A stretch of 64,000 nucleotides of DNA from Anastatus disparis. Its lineage: Eukaryota; Arthropoda; Insecta; Hymenoptera; Eupelmidae. This document shows positions 1-12,048 of this stretch, piece after piece. The stretch's first letter is position 1. Every line of letters starts with the position of its first letter. The stretch is from contig JAFFSR010000251.1 of the NCBI GenBank assembly GCA_017163975.1, positions 8,680,001-8,744,000 on the forward strand, written 5' to 3'. The notes beneath the pieces were generated by a model. That model worked only from the letters and a program-made list of their open reading frames with translations. It was not told where the DNA came from and did not search any database. The position numbers and the translations under genes were made by a program.

Positions 1-441
1 TATTTTTATTATCAAAAAAGAATAAAATAGTTATAATTTTCCGTGATAAAATATTTACAAGAAAATTTCAAATTTCAGCTAAATGTGTTAGATCTAGAAT
101 TCTAAACTTGAACATTTTTGGACCTTTCCATATAGGGATGGCACAATTTATGCACTTTCAAAGCTTTTTCCTTACTACAATTTTTTAATATTTAAATTTA
201 AATGTTATTTAGAATATTATGTACAATTTCAAAAAAAAATCTTATGATTTAAAACAAACTTATTCATTTTCATCTTATTTGATGTGTTATGATTATTTCT
301 TTTACTTATTTATTTATGCTATTACTTTATTTTATGTAAGATTTAAGTTTTCAGTGTTTCAGTGCTGTTTAGTTAAAAGTGATGTGCTTTATTGTTTTTA
401 TAACACATTTGAATTACTTTAACAAAAATATATCTTTTCAG
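1..441. other. Probable intron sequence upstream of first visible msps exon
   Basis: AT-rich sequence without a convincing exon. It ends in a pyrimidine-rich tract and AG acceptor (TATCTTTTCAG, to position 441) just before the first recognisable coding exon. A short open frame around 80-190 follows a weak acceptor, but I cannot align it to the protein, so I leave it as intron. The rest of the gene must lie left of the window. Confidence 0.55.
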
Positions 442-2911
442 AAATATACCACAAATACAAACGCAAGTTAAAGTATCAGGTCCTTTTGGATTAGATATGG
501 AATTGTTACAAAAAATTGAAACCAGTGCACCTGTAAAGTGTCGAGTACCGAAATTAATAGAACCAAACGTAGATTTAAATGAAACTGTCGAATTATTAAA
601 TCCATCACATATACAGTGAGTATTATTTACTTTTTATTTTGTTTATATTTTCAATATCATTGCTGATTTTATTTATTAATCATTTTAATAGGGTTATTCC
701 AATATCACCTCCAAAATTGTTAGTGCCAAACTCTAACTTTGAAAGTATATCCCCTATAAATTCATCCAGTGGTAAAGAGGATAGCTTAGAGCGAACTATT
801 CTCGGAATGGCTAGTCTTGATCTTGCCACAGCAATTCAATCTATGAATGCCATGGAAACTGTTAGTATTAATGATTTTATGAATTTAGAAATTATCTTTC
901 ATATCAATGAAAATAATGTCTAAAATAACGTAACTAGTTTCTTATAATCATATCTTGGATTTTCCCAGGTATTAAAATCACATCAAGTATCTATGTTACA
1001 ATCAAAAGAAGATAAATTTATCAGTTCCGTGAATATGCAACTAAAACTTTTGCAAACTTATCCATTACATCAAGGTAGTGCGCAAGTGTCAAAAGGTTTT
1101 CGGACTACTTTCATGATCATTCTCACAGTGAGTATAATTCAACTTCCATATAGTATAGTAATGATGATAAAATCTTGCTTGTTAAACGTATATTTTTGTT
1201 TCTTTTTATATAGTTTTATGATACCGGTATACTTGGAAAAAATGTGCCACTTCAGCACTTGAAGGATCTTGTTGATCAAATGATTGGATTTTTAGCGGAA
1301 AATAAACTCGAACGTTTGAATGATGCTGAAGCATATATCAGAGTAATGAATACGATAGTTCTTAAAATTATTGATAATTCTGACCATACAACAATAATAT
1401 GGTAATAAAAAATATTTTTTTTTATTTAGTTAAAAATAATTGTATTAATTTTATTAATTTATGTATTTTTTTTAGTGTACTTATAAAATTATTACATGAA
1501 CGAGCAGACTCTAATGGGCCCGCAAAATATGAAGATCTTATAATGAAATGTTTGTGGAAAATTGTCAAAACAATACCTAATTGGGCTGGAGATTTAGATT
1601 ATGATACCATTCTTTTAGAAGTACATAACTTCTTGAAGGTAAATATTATTTCGGTTACTTGTAAGAAATGTTTATAAACTTTTTAAATACACTGATATTA
1701 TTGATACTATGTTATTTAATTATATTACTAAATTTTTCTTAATTTTAATATTATTACTTACGTTTTTCTAAATATCTAAACTTTAAAGTAGGATACACGA
1801 TATTTTGTAAAATTGATATTTGAATTATTTTGAAAAGAATAAAATAATTTTTTAATTTTTAAATATAATGTTTCATTATAATCATAGGATTATCCAACAT
1901 CATGGTGGAAAAAACAGAAGAAACCTGATACGCCTATGAGAACAATAAAAACGATCCTTCATAGTATGACTAGAGTTAAAGGCAGTACAATTCTTAGTCA
2001 TTTAACACAAATTAATAATACCAACGAATCAGAATTACGTTCCTATTTGATGAGATTAATTACGGTAAGTAAAAACTAAAAATTAGTTGATATTCCTACA
2101 AAAATTTTTCGCTTCCTGCCATATAGTATTTTGAAATTAATTGTTTTTACATACCAATGCTTGCTGCTTTTTTATATTTATTTGAGTTTTTAATTTACTT
2201 CATTAGTTGAGTTGATGTTTGTTTTGCATAATTAACATTATATTAATCAAAATAGTTATATTTAATGTTGAATATGTCCCGTTTAATATTTGTAGACGTT
2301 TAAACCAGATGACGTTAATGCGGTTTCTAGAACGATGACGAAATCTAATAACAACCAGGGACAAAGTCAAAAACACGTATCAAAACTTACACAGCAACAA
2401 CTTTCGGAAATATTTAAAAAAATCGGATCAAAACATCATGCACAAGAAGTGCGTATTTTAACATTTGATTAAATAATAGTATTTTGTTCGTTATTAAAAT
2501 TCCTTTTTTATATTAAATATAGGGACTTGCGCAATTATACGACTTTAAACTTCAGTATCCAGAAGCAGATGTAAAACCATTTTTAGAGAAATCTCATCAG
2601 TATTTTCAAGATTTTATAGAACAAGGGCTTAAAGATATAGATAAAACTAGAAAAAATCAAAATCTTTTATCAGAACAAGCAAATAATCAGCACAGTACTG
2701 GTATGTAAAAGTTATTAATAAAATTTTTAAAACATTGCAACATGTTTACAATAAATTATAAATTTCTCATACTATTGTAGAGGGCCCACGATTAGGAGGT
2801 ACTAATGAAGACAGTAAGAATATGTTAGATCCTATGCACAGGTTGGAAAGACTGAGAGCTCTGGAAGCTCAGTGTATGACGATTAATCCAAGTCAGTCAA
2901 ATCGTGCATGA
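442..2911 (+). CDS. msps: minispindles / CKAP5 (XMAP215) microtubule polymerase, C-terminal part, nine exons
   Basis: Exons read from splice sites and frame: 442-615, 692-860, 969-1127, 1214-1401, 1476-1638, 1888-2064, 2296-2448, 2523-2700 and 2781-2911 (stop TGA 2909-2911). All introns are GT-AG and phases match. The product is the C-terminal region of the XMAP215/ch-TOG family, which adds tubulin at microtubule plus ends and works at centrosomes and spindles. Recognisable pieces are the MKCLWKIVKTIPNWAGDL and RTIKTILHSMTRVKGSTILS blocks, matching the last helical domain of CKAP5, and the LSEIFKKIGSKHHAQEGLAQL block, where vertebrate CKAP5 has a similar EIFKKIGSKEN stretch. The N-terminal TOG domains lie outside the window, so the CDS is 5'-partial. 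No disruption is visible. Confidence in the family is high; exon ends are by inspection. The 3' UTR runs to about 3450, with AATAAA at 3442-3447. Confidence 0.9.
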
Positions 2912-3722
2912 ATAAGGGGATATCTTTGTATTTAATTCTATAGGCAGTCTTCGATAATTATATTTCTAATAATTATAATAAATCTGATCAAATGCTATAG
3001 AGATCAGTTGCCCGTACCAATTTTGAAGAAAATGATTGAAATAGTTGTGTATAGTTCACGTCATAAATTTGTGATGTTCGTGTGTCTTTTGTTATGAAAT
3101 CAATAATTGTATTTATTGGAAAAAATGTTTATGATTATGAGAATCAAGTTATCGAGCTTAGAGACTTTTTTGCCAGATTGAATTCCAGTGTATTTTTTCA
3201 TCCAGTTGACATTTTATCATGTTATCACTATAATTTTAATTATTAAGTATAACTATTATCACATTGTATATGTATAATATAGTAATAATACTCGTCCGGT
3301 TACTTTAGTTATTCGTAAATATTAATAATTATATAAGAGACCCTTGTATTTTTTGTAGTAATGGAAGACGGTAAAACGTATTAAAAAATTTATCCGTCTT
3401 TATGTATAACAATTATTAAAATTTTTTTTTGTTTTTTTTTTAATAAAAATTAGAACGCAATTATAAACAAATTTTAAGCTTTCATTTTTTCACTTATTGA
3501 CTTTTGTATAATCATGCATTCATTTAAATTATAAATAAAAATAAAATATTAAAAAATGTTCTAACTTTTACTTTATTTAATATTAGTCAATAAGACCAAT
3601 CACAATATTTAATAACAAACTTTTATACATAATTTGAATTATTTCTGCAAATGGAATATATTTCTATATATTTATAAAAAAAAAAACTTCAGAAATAATT
3701 TAAACTGTTAAACTACTTTATT
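2912..3722. other. Convergent 3' UTR region between msps and ND-23
   Basis: AT-rich interval between two genes transcribed toward each other. It holds the msps 3' UTR with a polyadenylation signal AATAAA at 3442-3447 and further A-rich motifs near 3530. On the - strand an AATAAA lies only a few bases past the ND-23 stop (about 3716-3721). No additional ORF, RNA gene or repeat seen. Confidence 0.6.
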
Positions 3723-5011
<1,289 letters not shown>

Positions 5012-5092
5012 AGTAATAAATTTAATTAAAAAAAAATCTCCGACGAAATATTTTATTCGCAGTATTGCACCGAAACTTGCACCGATAGCAGA

Positions 5093-5215
5093 GGGGCTGC
5101 TCTAGAAAATTGCACAACTCTGTATCATAGAGACAGAAGATATAAAATCAATGTGCTGAACAAAGATAGCATATATCGATACACTAATAAGTTTATCGCT
5201 CCGGAGCAGCCCCCC
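5093..5215. mobile_element. Small MITE, termini GGGGGCTGCTC, copy 1
   Basis: About 123 bp with terminal inverted repeats (GGGGCTGCTC at the left, GAGCAGCCCCC at the right). A second copy, nearly identical throughout, is at 6753-6873. Non-coding, so mobilised in trans. It lies about 80 bp upstream of the ND-23 start codon. Confidence 0.75.
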
Positions 5216-5226
5216 AGGAAGTAAGA

Positions 5227-5406
5227 CCGAGTCCAGACTTGTACCATGTGAAAGTGTCTTTGCGACTTTGTGCCTGTGACGTGGACTTTTATTGGCTAGC
5301 TTTAATAGGATTGTCAAAATTCCATTAGAGCTAGCCAATATAAGGGTTCACGTTGCAGGCACAAAGTCGCAACGACACTTTTACATGGTACAAGTCTGGA
5401 CTCGGG
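5227..5406. mobile_element. MITE family A, complete copy
   Basis: About 180 bp with long inverted ends (CCGAGTCCAGACTTGTACC and its complement; the arms are about 50 bp). The centre is a smaller inverted repeat around TTGGCTAGCTTTAAT. A second copy is split into 8086-8136 and 27062-27187, which is what reveals the large insertion between those points. Confidence 0.8.
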
Positions 5407-5503
5407 CTAAGAGACAAGAAGGCCCAACTTAATTATTTTTTTTTCTCCGTTTATTGGACAGCTTTCGGCATGTATCGTGACCGTACCCATAAACCCGAGT
5501 CTA

Positions 5504-5685
5504 AAGCTCGAATTTATAGTCGACACTCAGCACTCAGTTCTCAACCCTCAGATCTTAAAGTTTCATTGTTCTGTGTTCCCTATGTGGGCCTACGTTTATA
5601 GGGAACACGGAACAATAAAACTTTAAGATCTGAGGGTTGAGAACTGAATGCTGAGTGTTGAGTGTCGACTATAAATTCGAGCTTA
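5504..5685. mobile_element. Foldback (near-perfect palindromic) MITE
   Basis: Two arms of about 80 bp, near-perfect inverted copies (5506-5583 and about 5598-5684), flank a loop of about 14 bp containing GTGGGCCTACG. Arm landmarks are GTCGACACTCAGCACTC and AACCCTCAGATCTTAAAG. No coding capacity. An RNA read through it would form a long hairpin. Confidence 0.75.
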
Positions 5686-5694
5686 CACTATACA

Positions 5695-6753
5695 CAGAAA
5701 GAAATTTGGCAATAGAAAATTTCAATGTTGATTGAAATACTAAATGAACATCCATTGAATAATACATTATTATTTTCGACTTTGTTAATGAAATAGTTGG
5801 TAATATATTATTTCAACGATCCTTGAAATACAGGATTCAATGCGCTTGACATCTGGGATGTCAAGTTTTGTAATTTTTTTTCTCTTTGTTGACATGTGGG
5901 ATTTCAAGTATAGTGTTCAGTCGTGTAAAATTAAAAGAAATATTTTAGAAGAAATTCGGTTTATTATTATATGCAGTTTTATAAGATTAAGAAAATTATT
6001 TTATGAATTTTAAGTTTTTCTATTTCTAAATAAAAATCTTTACTAATCTTTTTTGTTGAATTTCAAGCACGTTTTAAGAAAGGTTTACAAGTACATATGT
6101 TTAAATTTTTATTTGTGACAAGTGTCTAATAGATTTCAAAAATATTAAATCATAAAGTCTACTACTGAATATGTACATCCCTTCAATACTCATTTACCGT
6201 TTATGCGCATACCTGCCTTAAAAATATGAAATGTCCCGTTCGAATTCACATTTATTGTTTTATACGTATACCTACTCAAACACCACTCTTTTTCTCATTT
6301 GTACTTAAAAATTGTAAAATACTTCGTTACCAATGTAATTTGTAAAACTTCTGTGAAACCTTTAGTCAGTTTTAATTTTCTCTACCAAACTATTAACACC
6401 ACATCTCTTGAGTGGTCACTGTATGTACAACTATAAGTAAAATAAAAATAAAATCTATTAAATACAACCAAATCAATTACTTATTTCAACTAAATGTACT
6501 TCTCATTAATTTGACGAGTACCGTGTGATAGTTAATATTTATGTTCTAAATAATTATAAGCATCACACCAAAAGGACAGAAAAAACCTATTCTGCCCAAA
6601 CATATAGCATACGGTATTTCGAAGTTTCTTGAAATGTTATATTACAATTTTGAGAAAAATGCTTTACCAAATTTAGAATATATTATTTCAAATCATTTTG
6701 AAATCCTATAATGATCAGAAAATGGAAATCATGCATTGCCAAATTTCTTTCTG
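5695..6753. mobile_element. Non-autonomous DNA transposon, about 1.06 kb
   Basis: Terminal inverted repeats CAGAAAGAAATTTGGCAAT at 5695 and its exact complement ending at 6753, followed inward by weaker similarity (AATTTCAA-like). The interior is AT-rich without ORFs. Its right end abuts the second GGGGGCTGCTC MITE at 6753. Superfamily not assigned; I did not find a clear TSD. Confidence 0.65.
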
Positions 6754-6873
6754 GGGGCTGCTCTAGAAAATTGCACAACTGTGTATCACAGAGACAGAAG
6801 ATATGAAATCAATGTGTTGAACGAAGATAGCATATATCGATACACCACGTTTATCGCTCCGGAGCAGCCCCCC
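6753..6873. mobile_element. Small MITE, termini GGGGGCTGCTC, copy 2
   Basis: Second copy of the element at 5093-5215, with the same internal text (GAGACAGAAGATATGAAATC) and only scattered differences. It shares a G with the end of the preceding transposon, so one inserted at the edge of the other. Confidence 0.75.
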
Positions 6874-6884
6874 TGTGTACCTTG

Positions 6885-7972
6885 TTTTTTTTTTTAAAAA
6901 AGTTAATTATATGGAGGATATTATCATCTTCTATATAATTAACTTTTTTCATATGATAATATCAGATAGATTCTAGCCCGGAACCGTTTAACACATTACA
7001 TCAGGCTAGCCCATCTGATACACCATACCGAAATCTTTAACTGCCGATCGATGGTCAGTCACATTTTTTGTGACCAACAATCAATCGATACTAGGGGTGT
7101 GCAAATACTCGAATATTCGAGCTCGAGTCGAGTCGAGTTTTTTCTTCGAGTTCGAGTCAAGTACTCGAGATCGTCGAGTACTCGAAAAAATCCGAACTAC
7201 TCGAAAAAATGTGAGTTACTCGAATGACTCGAGTTACTCGAATGGCCCGAGTTACTAGAATGGACCGAGTTACTCGAATGACCCGAGTTACTCGAATGGC
7301 CCGAGTTACTCGAATGACCCGAGTTACTCGAATAACTCGAGCTACTCGAATAGCTCGAGTTATTCCAATCGAACATTTCAAAGATGAAAAAATTATTAAT
7401 TATTTCAAAGAGTAGGGTAACAAACAAAATAATATTACATTTTATTATAATAATTAGAAAATCTTTTTTTTATTAGATTATCTTAATATTAGAATGAAGA
7501 AAACTTATTTTTTCTACATTATCAGATAGCAGTCTACTTCTAGTATTCATATAGTATTTTATTTCAAGTTAGTCGAGTATCTCTAGTTATCCGAGTAACT
7601 CGAGTTATTCGAGTAGCTCGGGCCATTCGAGTAACTCGGGCCATTCGAGTAACTCAACTCATTCGAGTAACTCGAAAAGTTCGAGTTAATACTCGACTCG
7701 GACGAGCTCGAGTCGAGTCGAGTAATTTGATCGAGTTACTCGTAGTTCGAGCTACTCGCACACCCCTAATCGATACCCAATGAGATCGGATTTTGTAAGA
7801 GCCGCGCGATATTATTAGCACATACATTAATTTTTCTTTAGAAAAAAAAGATCAGAGGTACCTGGCCAGGATTCGAACTCATACCCACCGCGTTGAAGGC
7901 AAGAGCTCTATCCGTTACGCCACCGCACTTTTCCGATACGCCACCGCGCTCTCTTACGCCACCGCGCTCTCT
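6885..7972 (-). mobile_element. tRNA-derived SINE, interrupted by a hAT-type MITE
   Basis: On - it reads like the SINE at 57093-57446 and 43207-43573: tRNA-like head with box A (TGGCGTAACGGATAG) and box B (AGTTCGAATCC), unique body, poly(A) end at 6885. Flanks give an imperfect 12-bp TSD (CTGTGTACCTTG at 6873-6884, CTGTGTACTTTG at 7973-7984). The body is split by the element at 7092-7768. Odd feature: the GCGGTGGCGTA segment of the head occurs three times in tandem (7909-7965), so this copy carries extra partial A boxes. Without the insertion it is about 400 bp. Confidence 0.8.
7092..7768. mobile_element. hAT-type MITE made of CTCGAG-containing repeats
   Basis: 677 bp, termini TAGGGGTGTGC and GCACACCCCTA, flanked by a perfect 8-bp TSD ATCGATAC (7084-7091 and 7769-7776). 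Both points fit the hAT superfamily. The interior is an array of GAGTTACTCGAATGgCC-like units running in opposite orientations from each end, full of CTCGAG and TCGAGT palindromes, around a short AT-rich centre (7390-7560). The short ORFs here (MTRVTRMARV-type) are translation of the repeat and not genes. Confidence 0.85.
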
Positions 7973-8080
7973 CTGTGTACTTTGTGCCGTCTATACTTTT
8001 GGACAAAGTCGTTGATTGGGTGATTTTAAAAAAACGACCAATCAGCGACTTCATCCCAAAGTACATAGTATAGACTCAGC
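7973..8080. mobile_element. MITE family G, left end truncated
   Basis: Inverted ends around TACTTTGTGCCGTCTATAC (left) and AGTACATAGTATAGACTC (right), with an inner inverted pair GTCGTTGATTGG / CCAATCAGCGAC. Related copy at 27816-27975. The SINE to its left inserted at or near its left terminus. Confidence 0.55.
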
Positions 8081-8476
8081 CTTAGGCCGAGTCCAGACTT
8101 GTACCATGTGAAAGTGTCTTTGCGACTTTGTGCCTGGGGGGTTATTCTGTAAGCGTGTCACAAGTGACATAAGCTGTATTGACCAATCAGAAAAGTTCTT
8201 TAGGGCTATTCCACATGCTCCCCTTTTCCTGGGTATTCCTCGTACCTCTTTCCCCTCCGAATTTCTCATCGAGTTTCCTATCTTGATTATTCCGCGTTCA
8301 TTCGAGAGTTCGATATTCAACAGAAAAATCGCATCTACATAATTTTTAGATCAATGTTCATTGCTTCAATTTTGCGTCGTTTAATCACGACATTTTTTGT
8401 CATGATTCTCGTTCGAGCGCTTGAACCGCTCACACCTCTTTTGTGACAGTCTTTGTGGACTGTAATTTGTCGCGTA

Positions 8477-8833
8477 TTGGGATCTGACATAGACCAGACG
8501 CTCTCTGGTGGATAAAATCTGAACGAATAGTAGCATACGGCATACAAGCAGAAAGCATTCGGTGATGCGTCTTGTATGTTCTTGTGTGTCTTGCGTGAAA
8601 AGGTTATTATATCACCGATATTTTTGCTATTTTTAACGTACTTTATTATATGTCCTGTTCTGAAAACTCGTTCACCTTCTATAAAATTACATTTGGTAGG
8701 ATTAGTATCTGCCCAATAGCACAGAAATATTCATAATTAACAAAAACAGGTACTTGCTCCATATATGACAATGTAAATTGTATACTATGGTACGCCATCT
8801 TAGCTTAGACCACGCCCCCATGTCAGATCCCAA
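8477..8833. mobile_element. Tc1/mariner-type MITE (TA target)
   Basis: 357 bp with ends TTGGGATCTGACAT and ATGTCAGATCCCAA, flanked by TA on both sides (8475-8476 and 8834-8835). The interior has no coding capacity. The TA duplication is the signature of Tc1/mariner integration; the family is otherwise unassigned. Confidence 0.7.
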
Positions 8834-9094
8834 TAGAGCACGCTAAAATTTCGCACACTAAATACTGTTTTCACAATATTTTTTTTTTAACTTTTAGTGT
8901 CACTTGTGCTTAAAATTGAATTTAAAACTGTTGATATTCGACGATTTTGCCGACATTAGACATTAATCGGGAGGAAAAGAACAAAGGTGAAAAGAAATAA
9001 AAATTGGGAAATGGTGAATAAGTATAATTTACAAAAAGATTTTAAGAACAAAAAATAAGACACGGAACAGGTCGGTCTTCTGACGATAAACCTA

Positions 9095-9393
9095 CACTGA
9101 AAAATAAGTGGGAAAGAAGCACTACCATCGGTAACGAAACTATACTCTTTTCGTTTCGTGCGCACAGAGTGCCACTGCGGGAAAACAGTGGTGCCACTGT
9201 GGGACGAGAGGAGTACTTCGCATGACGCCAAACGAAATCCCACGTGAGTGGGAATACACATGCACAACAAAAAGAGCTCTTAGCTTCGACAGTGGGGCGT
9301 CACGTTCCCCACGAGAGAAAGCATTAGCATTCTTACGGTTTCGTGGAGCAGAAGTACTTCGAGGGACTCGTGGACTACCACCATAAAAGAAAA
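9095..9393. mobile_element. MITE family D, copy 1
   Basis: Begins CACTGAAAAATAAGTGG. Its right part reads as the inverted complement of the left part of the copy at 23979-24266 (shared landmark GCAGAAGTACTTCGnGGGACTCG). The interior contains repeated GTACTTCG and CCAC/GTGG motifs. Right terminus degraded into a purine-rich run. Confidence 0.55.
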
Positions 9394-10548
9394 GAAAAAA
9401 AAAAGAAAAAAAAGAAAGGGGAAAAGAGGAGAAAAAATCCACTTTCATAAAAGGCTGTTTTTTTTTTCAAAATGGCCGCATAGCGTTACGTATACACGCC
9501 GAAGTCTTTAAATCGGAGTACCTCCATCTTGTCTTCTTTGAGTTACGTTGCAGTGGCGTCTATATAGAGGTCGCTATTTTTACCTTTCTCATCGAATAAC
9601 GACACCGCTCTTTTTGTAGGTTATCGGCCACATATATATAAAGATACGCTCTCTATACGGCTTCACACACAGGACTACTTGGGTTTTCCACCCTTTCGGC
9701 ACCGTATTGCTAAAGCACATTCATAGACTTTTGATTACAGTAAACCATACCGGGGTTTAACTTTTGGTGTCAATTGTGCTTAAAACTGAATTTAAAATTG
9801 TTAAATGAGAATCAATTAATTTTACATTTCTGACATTATATACACAATAGATCTCGAAAATTTTTTGGACGACATTGTGTTATATTGCATTATAAGACTG
9901 TTCATCATTTTGGACATAACCTTGTTTGTTTAGACGCGATATTGGGTATAACTTTGCCAAACTACGCAGAAATAGAAAAATTTTTTATAGAAGAGATTTT
10001 TACGAAGAAAGAGACAAACGCAAGGAGGCTGATACGACGCTTTCCGATATAATTGCTACAAGGAGGGCAGGACTTTGTTGACTTTAAGAAATATTAATTT
10101 ATTATAAGTTAATAACTCATATTCAAGTACAGTACGTCTTTTGTCACCTCCATCCAAGCTTTTGCTGTCCTTTCCTCTTTGATGGTCAGGTTTTGTATTA
10201 ACGTATTACTTTATTAATTTTATTTTGCCTTTATATGGTTTTTAATTATTTTGACTTAAGATAACCTTTTGGGGGATCTGTTGCGCTTGTGTACGTTTCT
10301 TTTTTGTGTGTTTGAGTGTGCACGTGCCTTTTGGGGGTGAGAATTTTATAACTTTAATTGTTTGTTTTTATATAGATTTCTTGTATTTTTTTGGGCGTCT
10401 GTTCCCTCCTGCATTCACACGCGACGATTGCTTTTTACGGTTCCTTCTGGGAGGGTGCTCGCTGGGTTTTTTGGGGATTGGCACGATCGCTTACTTTGTA
10501 ACTTCACTTATTTTACGTAATCTAATTTTTTGAATTTCCTGCTAGATT

Positions 10549-12048
10549 ATGGGTATCCCTAAAGGAAGTAACAGGCACGTACAGGCTCCGATGAACAACA
10601 ACGAGGAGAGGTCACCTGAGTTTCATGGATTCCCCAAGCTAACTCCATCCCAGGACGCTCGACGGAGTGCTTATGCTTCAGAGGTTCCTCCTCGATCGCA
10701 ATTTGGACCTGATGGAAACAACATAATGGGTCCTAGTAGCCAGGACTCTAATTTTGACGACGGTTTCAACTTGCAGTCCTTCGAAAAACAGATGGGAAAC
10801 AGATACGACGCAGCTTCTCAGGCTCCATTCGTAGTTTATGGTTTTGATTCAAATAAGGACAAGAATTTGGGAAACCTACATCTGACCAATATTGGTCAGA
10901 AACTTTTTAAGGCTGGAATTAAGCCTCTTAGTCTCAACAGAGCGGGACCCAAAAAGTTTGCCCTCACATTCTCCTCTTTTGGCGAGGCTAATTCATTTGT
11001 GGAGTGTGTTTCTACGGTAGATGAGAGCTGGCGTGCCTTTATCCCAGACCAGAACCTGTATCAGGTTGGCATTTTATATGATGTCCCAACTAATATCTCA
11101 GAGGATGATATACTGCTGGAACTGTGTGACACCTATGGACCTAATGCTGTTAGGGTCGAGAGAATCACGAGGACGATTGGGTCCGACATGGGTCCGAAAA
11201 CTATTAAAACGGACAAAATTAAAATTTTTTATAGGGAGGATCTCCCTCAATTTGTTTCCCTGTTTTTTGTATTCTATAAAGTCTACAGATTCGTGGCCAC
11301 AGTACTGCGATGTTACAGATGCCAGAGATTCGGACACGGAACTAATTCATGTAATAATCCGGCGAGATGTGGTAATTGTGGGGGAGGCCATGGCGGTCCT
11401 TGCCACGGTGCCCAGTTCTGCTGTAACTGTGGAAGCAGGGAACATGGTACAACCAGCAAAGCGTGCATCTTTTTTGAGTTCAATAAAGAAATTAATCTTT
11501 TAATGTCCCTTCAAGGTGTTGGAAAAATGCAAGCCCTATTTATAGTGCAACAGGGCTACAGAAATAGATCGAAGAGCTCCACAACCAACTCTCGAGACAA
11601 TCTGAACCCATATATAAACGGCAAGATGGAATTGGAAACCTTTATGAGATCTTCTACTCGTGCTTTGTTGGGTGTAAATCAACCAGGGACTTCACATCGA
11701 GAATCGACCCACAACGATGAGGGAAGGAAACTCTCCCCTCCTATGGACGGTATACGTCCAGATGAAGAGCTGAATGCTCCGGGAGTTCTTAATAGCACGA
11801 CCAACAATGGAACTTTTAATATCCCTGCGGATTCGACTGTCTCTGATAGACCGGTCAAGTCTGGCTCTGTTTTGCATGGAAGGTATAAAAAGAGAAAGAA
11901 ACAAGAACATGATGATGATTGTAGCCCGGATCTGTCGATCAACAGCAAGGAGGATGTACTCAGCGACGTTATGATGAGCGATGTTGAGCTGGAAAAGGAT
12001 AACCGGGAATCGCCCCCTCTGAGAGATTCGGGAGGGGAGGCTAGCTGA
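10549..12048 (+). CDS. LINE ORF1 protein, nucleic-acid-binding with CCHC zinc knuckles
   Basis: 499 residues, intact. Gag-like ORF1p binds the element RNA and forms the RNP with ORF2p. The N-terminal third is hydrophilic and Asn/Ser/Pro-rich. The middle (about residues 90-250) resembles the RNA-binding region seen before zinc knuckles in I/R1-type ORF1 proteins. At residues 255-308 three knuckle-like blocks follow: CYRCQRFGHGTNSC, CGNCGGGHGGPC and CCNCGSREHGTTSKAC. The C-terminal 190 residues are low complexity and basic (KKRKKQ), then acidic. The ATG at 10549 follows an untranslated leader. ORF2 starts 94 nt downstream in a separate frame. It is the only undamaged ORF of this element. Confidence 0.8.
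   Translation: MGIPKGSNRHVQAPMNNNEERSPEFHGFPKLTPSQDARRSAYASEVPPRSQFGPDGNNIMGPSSQDSNFDDGFNLQSFEKQMGNRYDAASQAPFVVYGFDSNKDKNLGNLHLTNIGQKLFKAGIKPLSLNRAGPKKFALTFSSFGEANSFVECVSTVDESWRAFIPDQNLYQVGILYDVPTNISEDDILLELCDTYGPNAVRVERITRTIGSDMGPKTIKTDKIKIFYREDLPQFVSLFFVFYKVYRFVATVLRCYRCQRFGHGTNSCNNPARCGNCGGGHGGPCHGAQFCCNCGSREHGTTSKACIFFEFNKEINLLMSLQGVGKMQALFIVQQGYRNRSKSSTTNSRDNLNPYINGKMELETFMRSSTRALLGVNQPGTSHRESTHNDEGRKLSPPMDGIRPDEELNAPGVLNSTTNNGTFNIPADSTVSDRPVKSGSVLHGRYKKRKKQEHDDDCSPDLSINSKEDVLSDVMMSDVELEKDNRESPPLRDSGGEAS

Larger units (their letters stand above)
8401..10548 (+). other. LINE 5' UTR region with small insertions
   Basis: No believable ORF. It holds two small MITEs (8477-8833 and 9095-9393), a purine-rich tract at 9380-9440, and a direct repeat of about 45 bp (8889-8933 and 9758-9802, landmark GTGCTTAAAAyTGAATTTAAA). 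The segment just before ORF1 (10270-10548) is G/T-rich and probably the true leader. Duplicated blocks in a LINE 5' UTR can carry internal promoter activity, but nothing here proves it. Confidence 0.5.

Noticed and set aside
5102..5601. ORFs at 5102-5338 and 5353-5601
   Set aside because: They read through MITE and foldback sequences with no domain and no conserved counterpart.
7157..7427. Overlapping ORFs on both strands with repeated RVTRVIRVTR or SSNSGHSSNS
   Set aside because: They are translations of the CTCGAG repeat array of a hAT MITE, open in several frames because the repeat lacks stops.
9140..9448. ORFs of about 100 residues on -
   Set aside because: They lie over a MITE and a purine-rich tract; composition is low complexity.
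10306..10533. 75-residue hydrophobic ORF upstream of LINE ORF1
   Set aside because: No homology recognised; the G/T-rich leader gives Phe/Gly/Leu by composition. Most likely 5' UTR.
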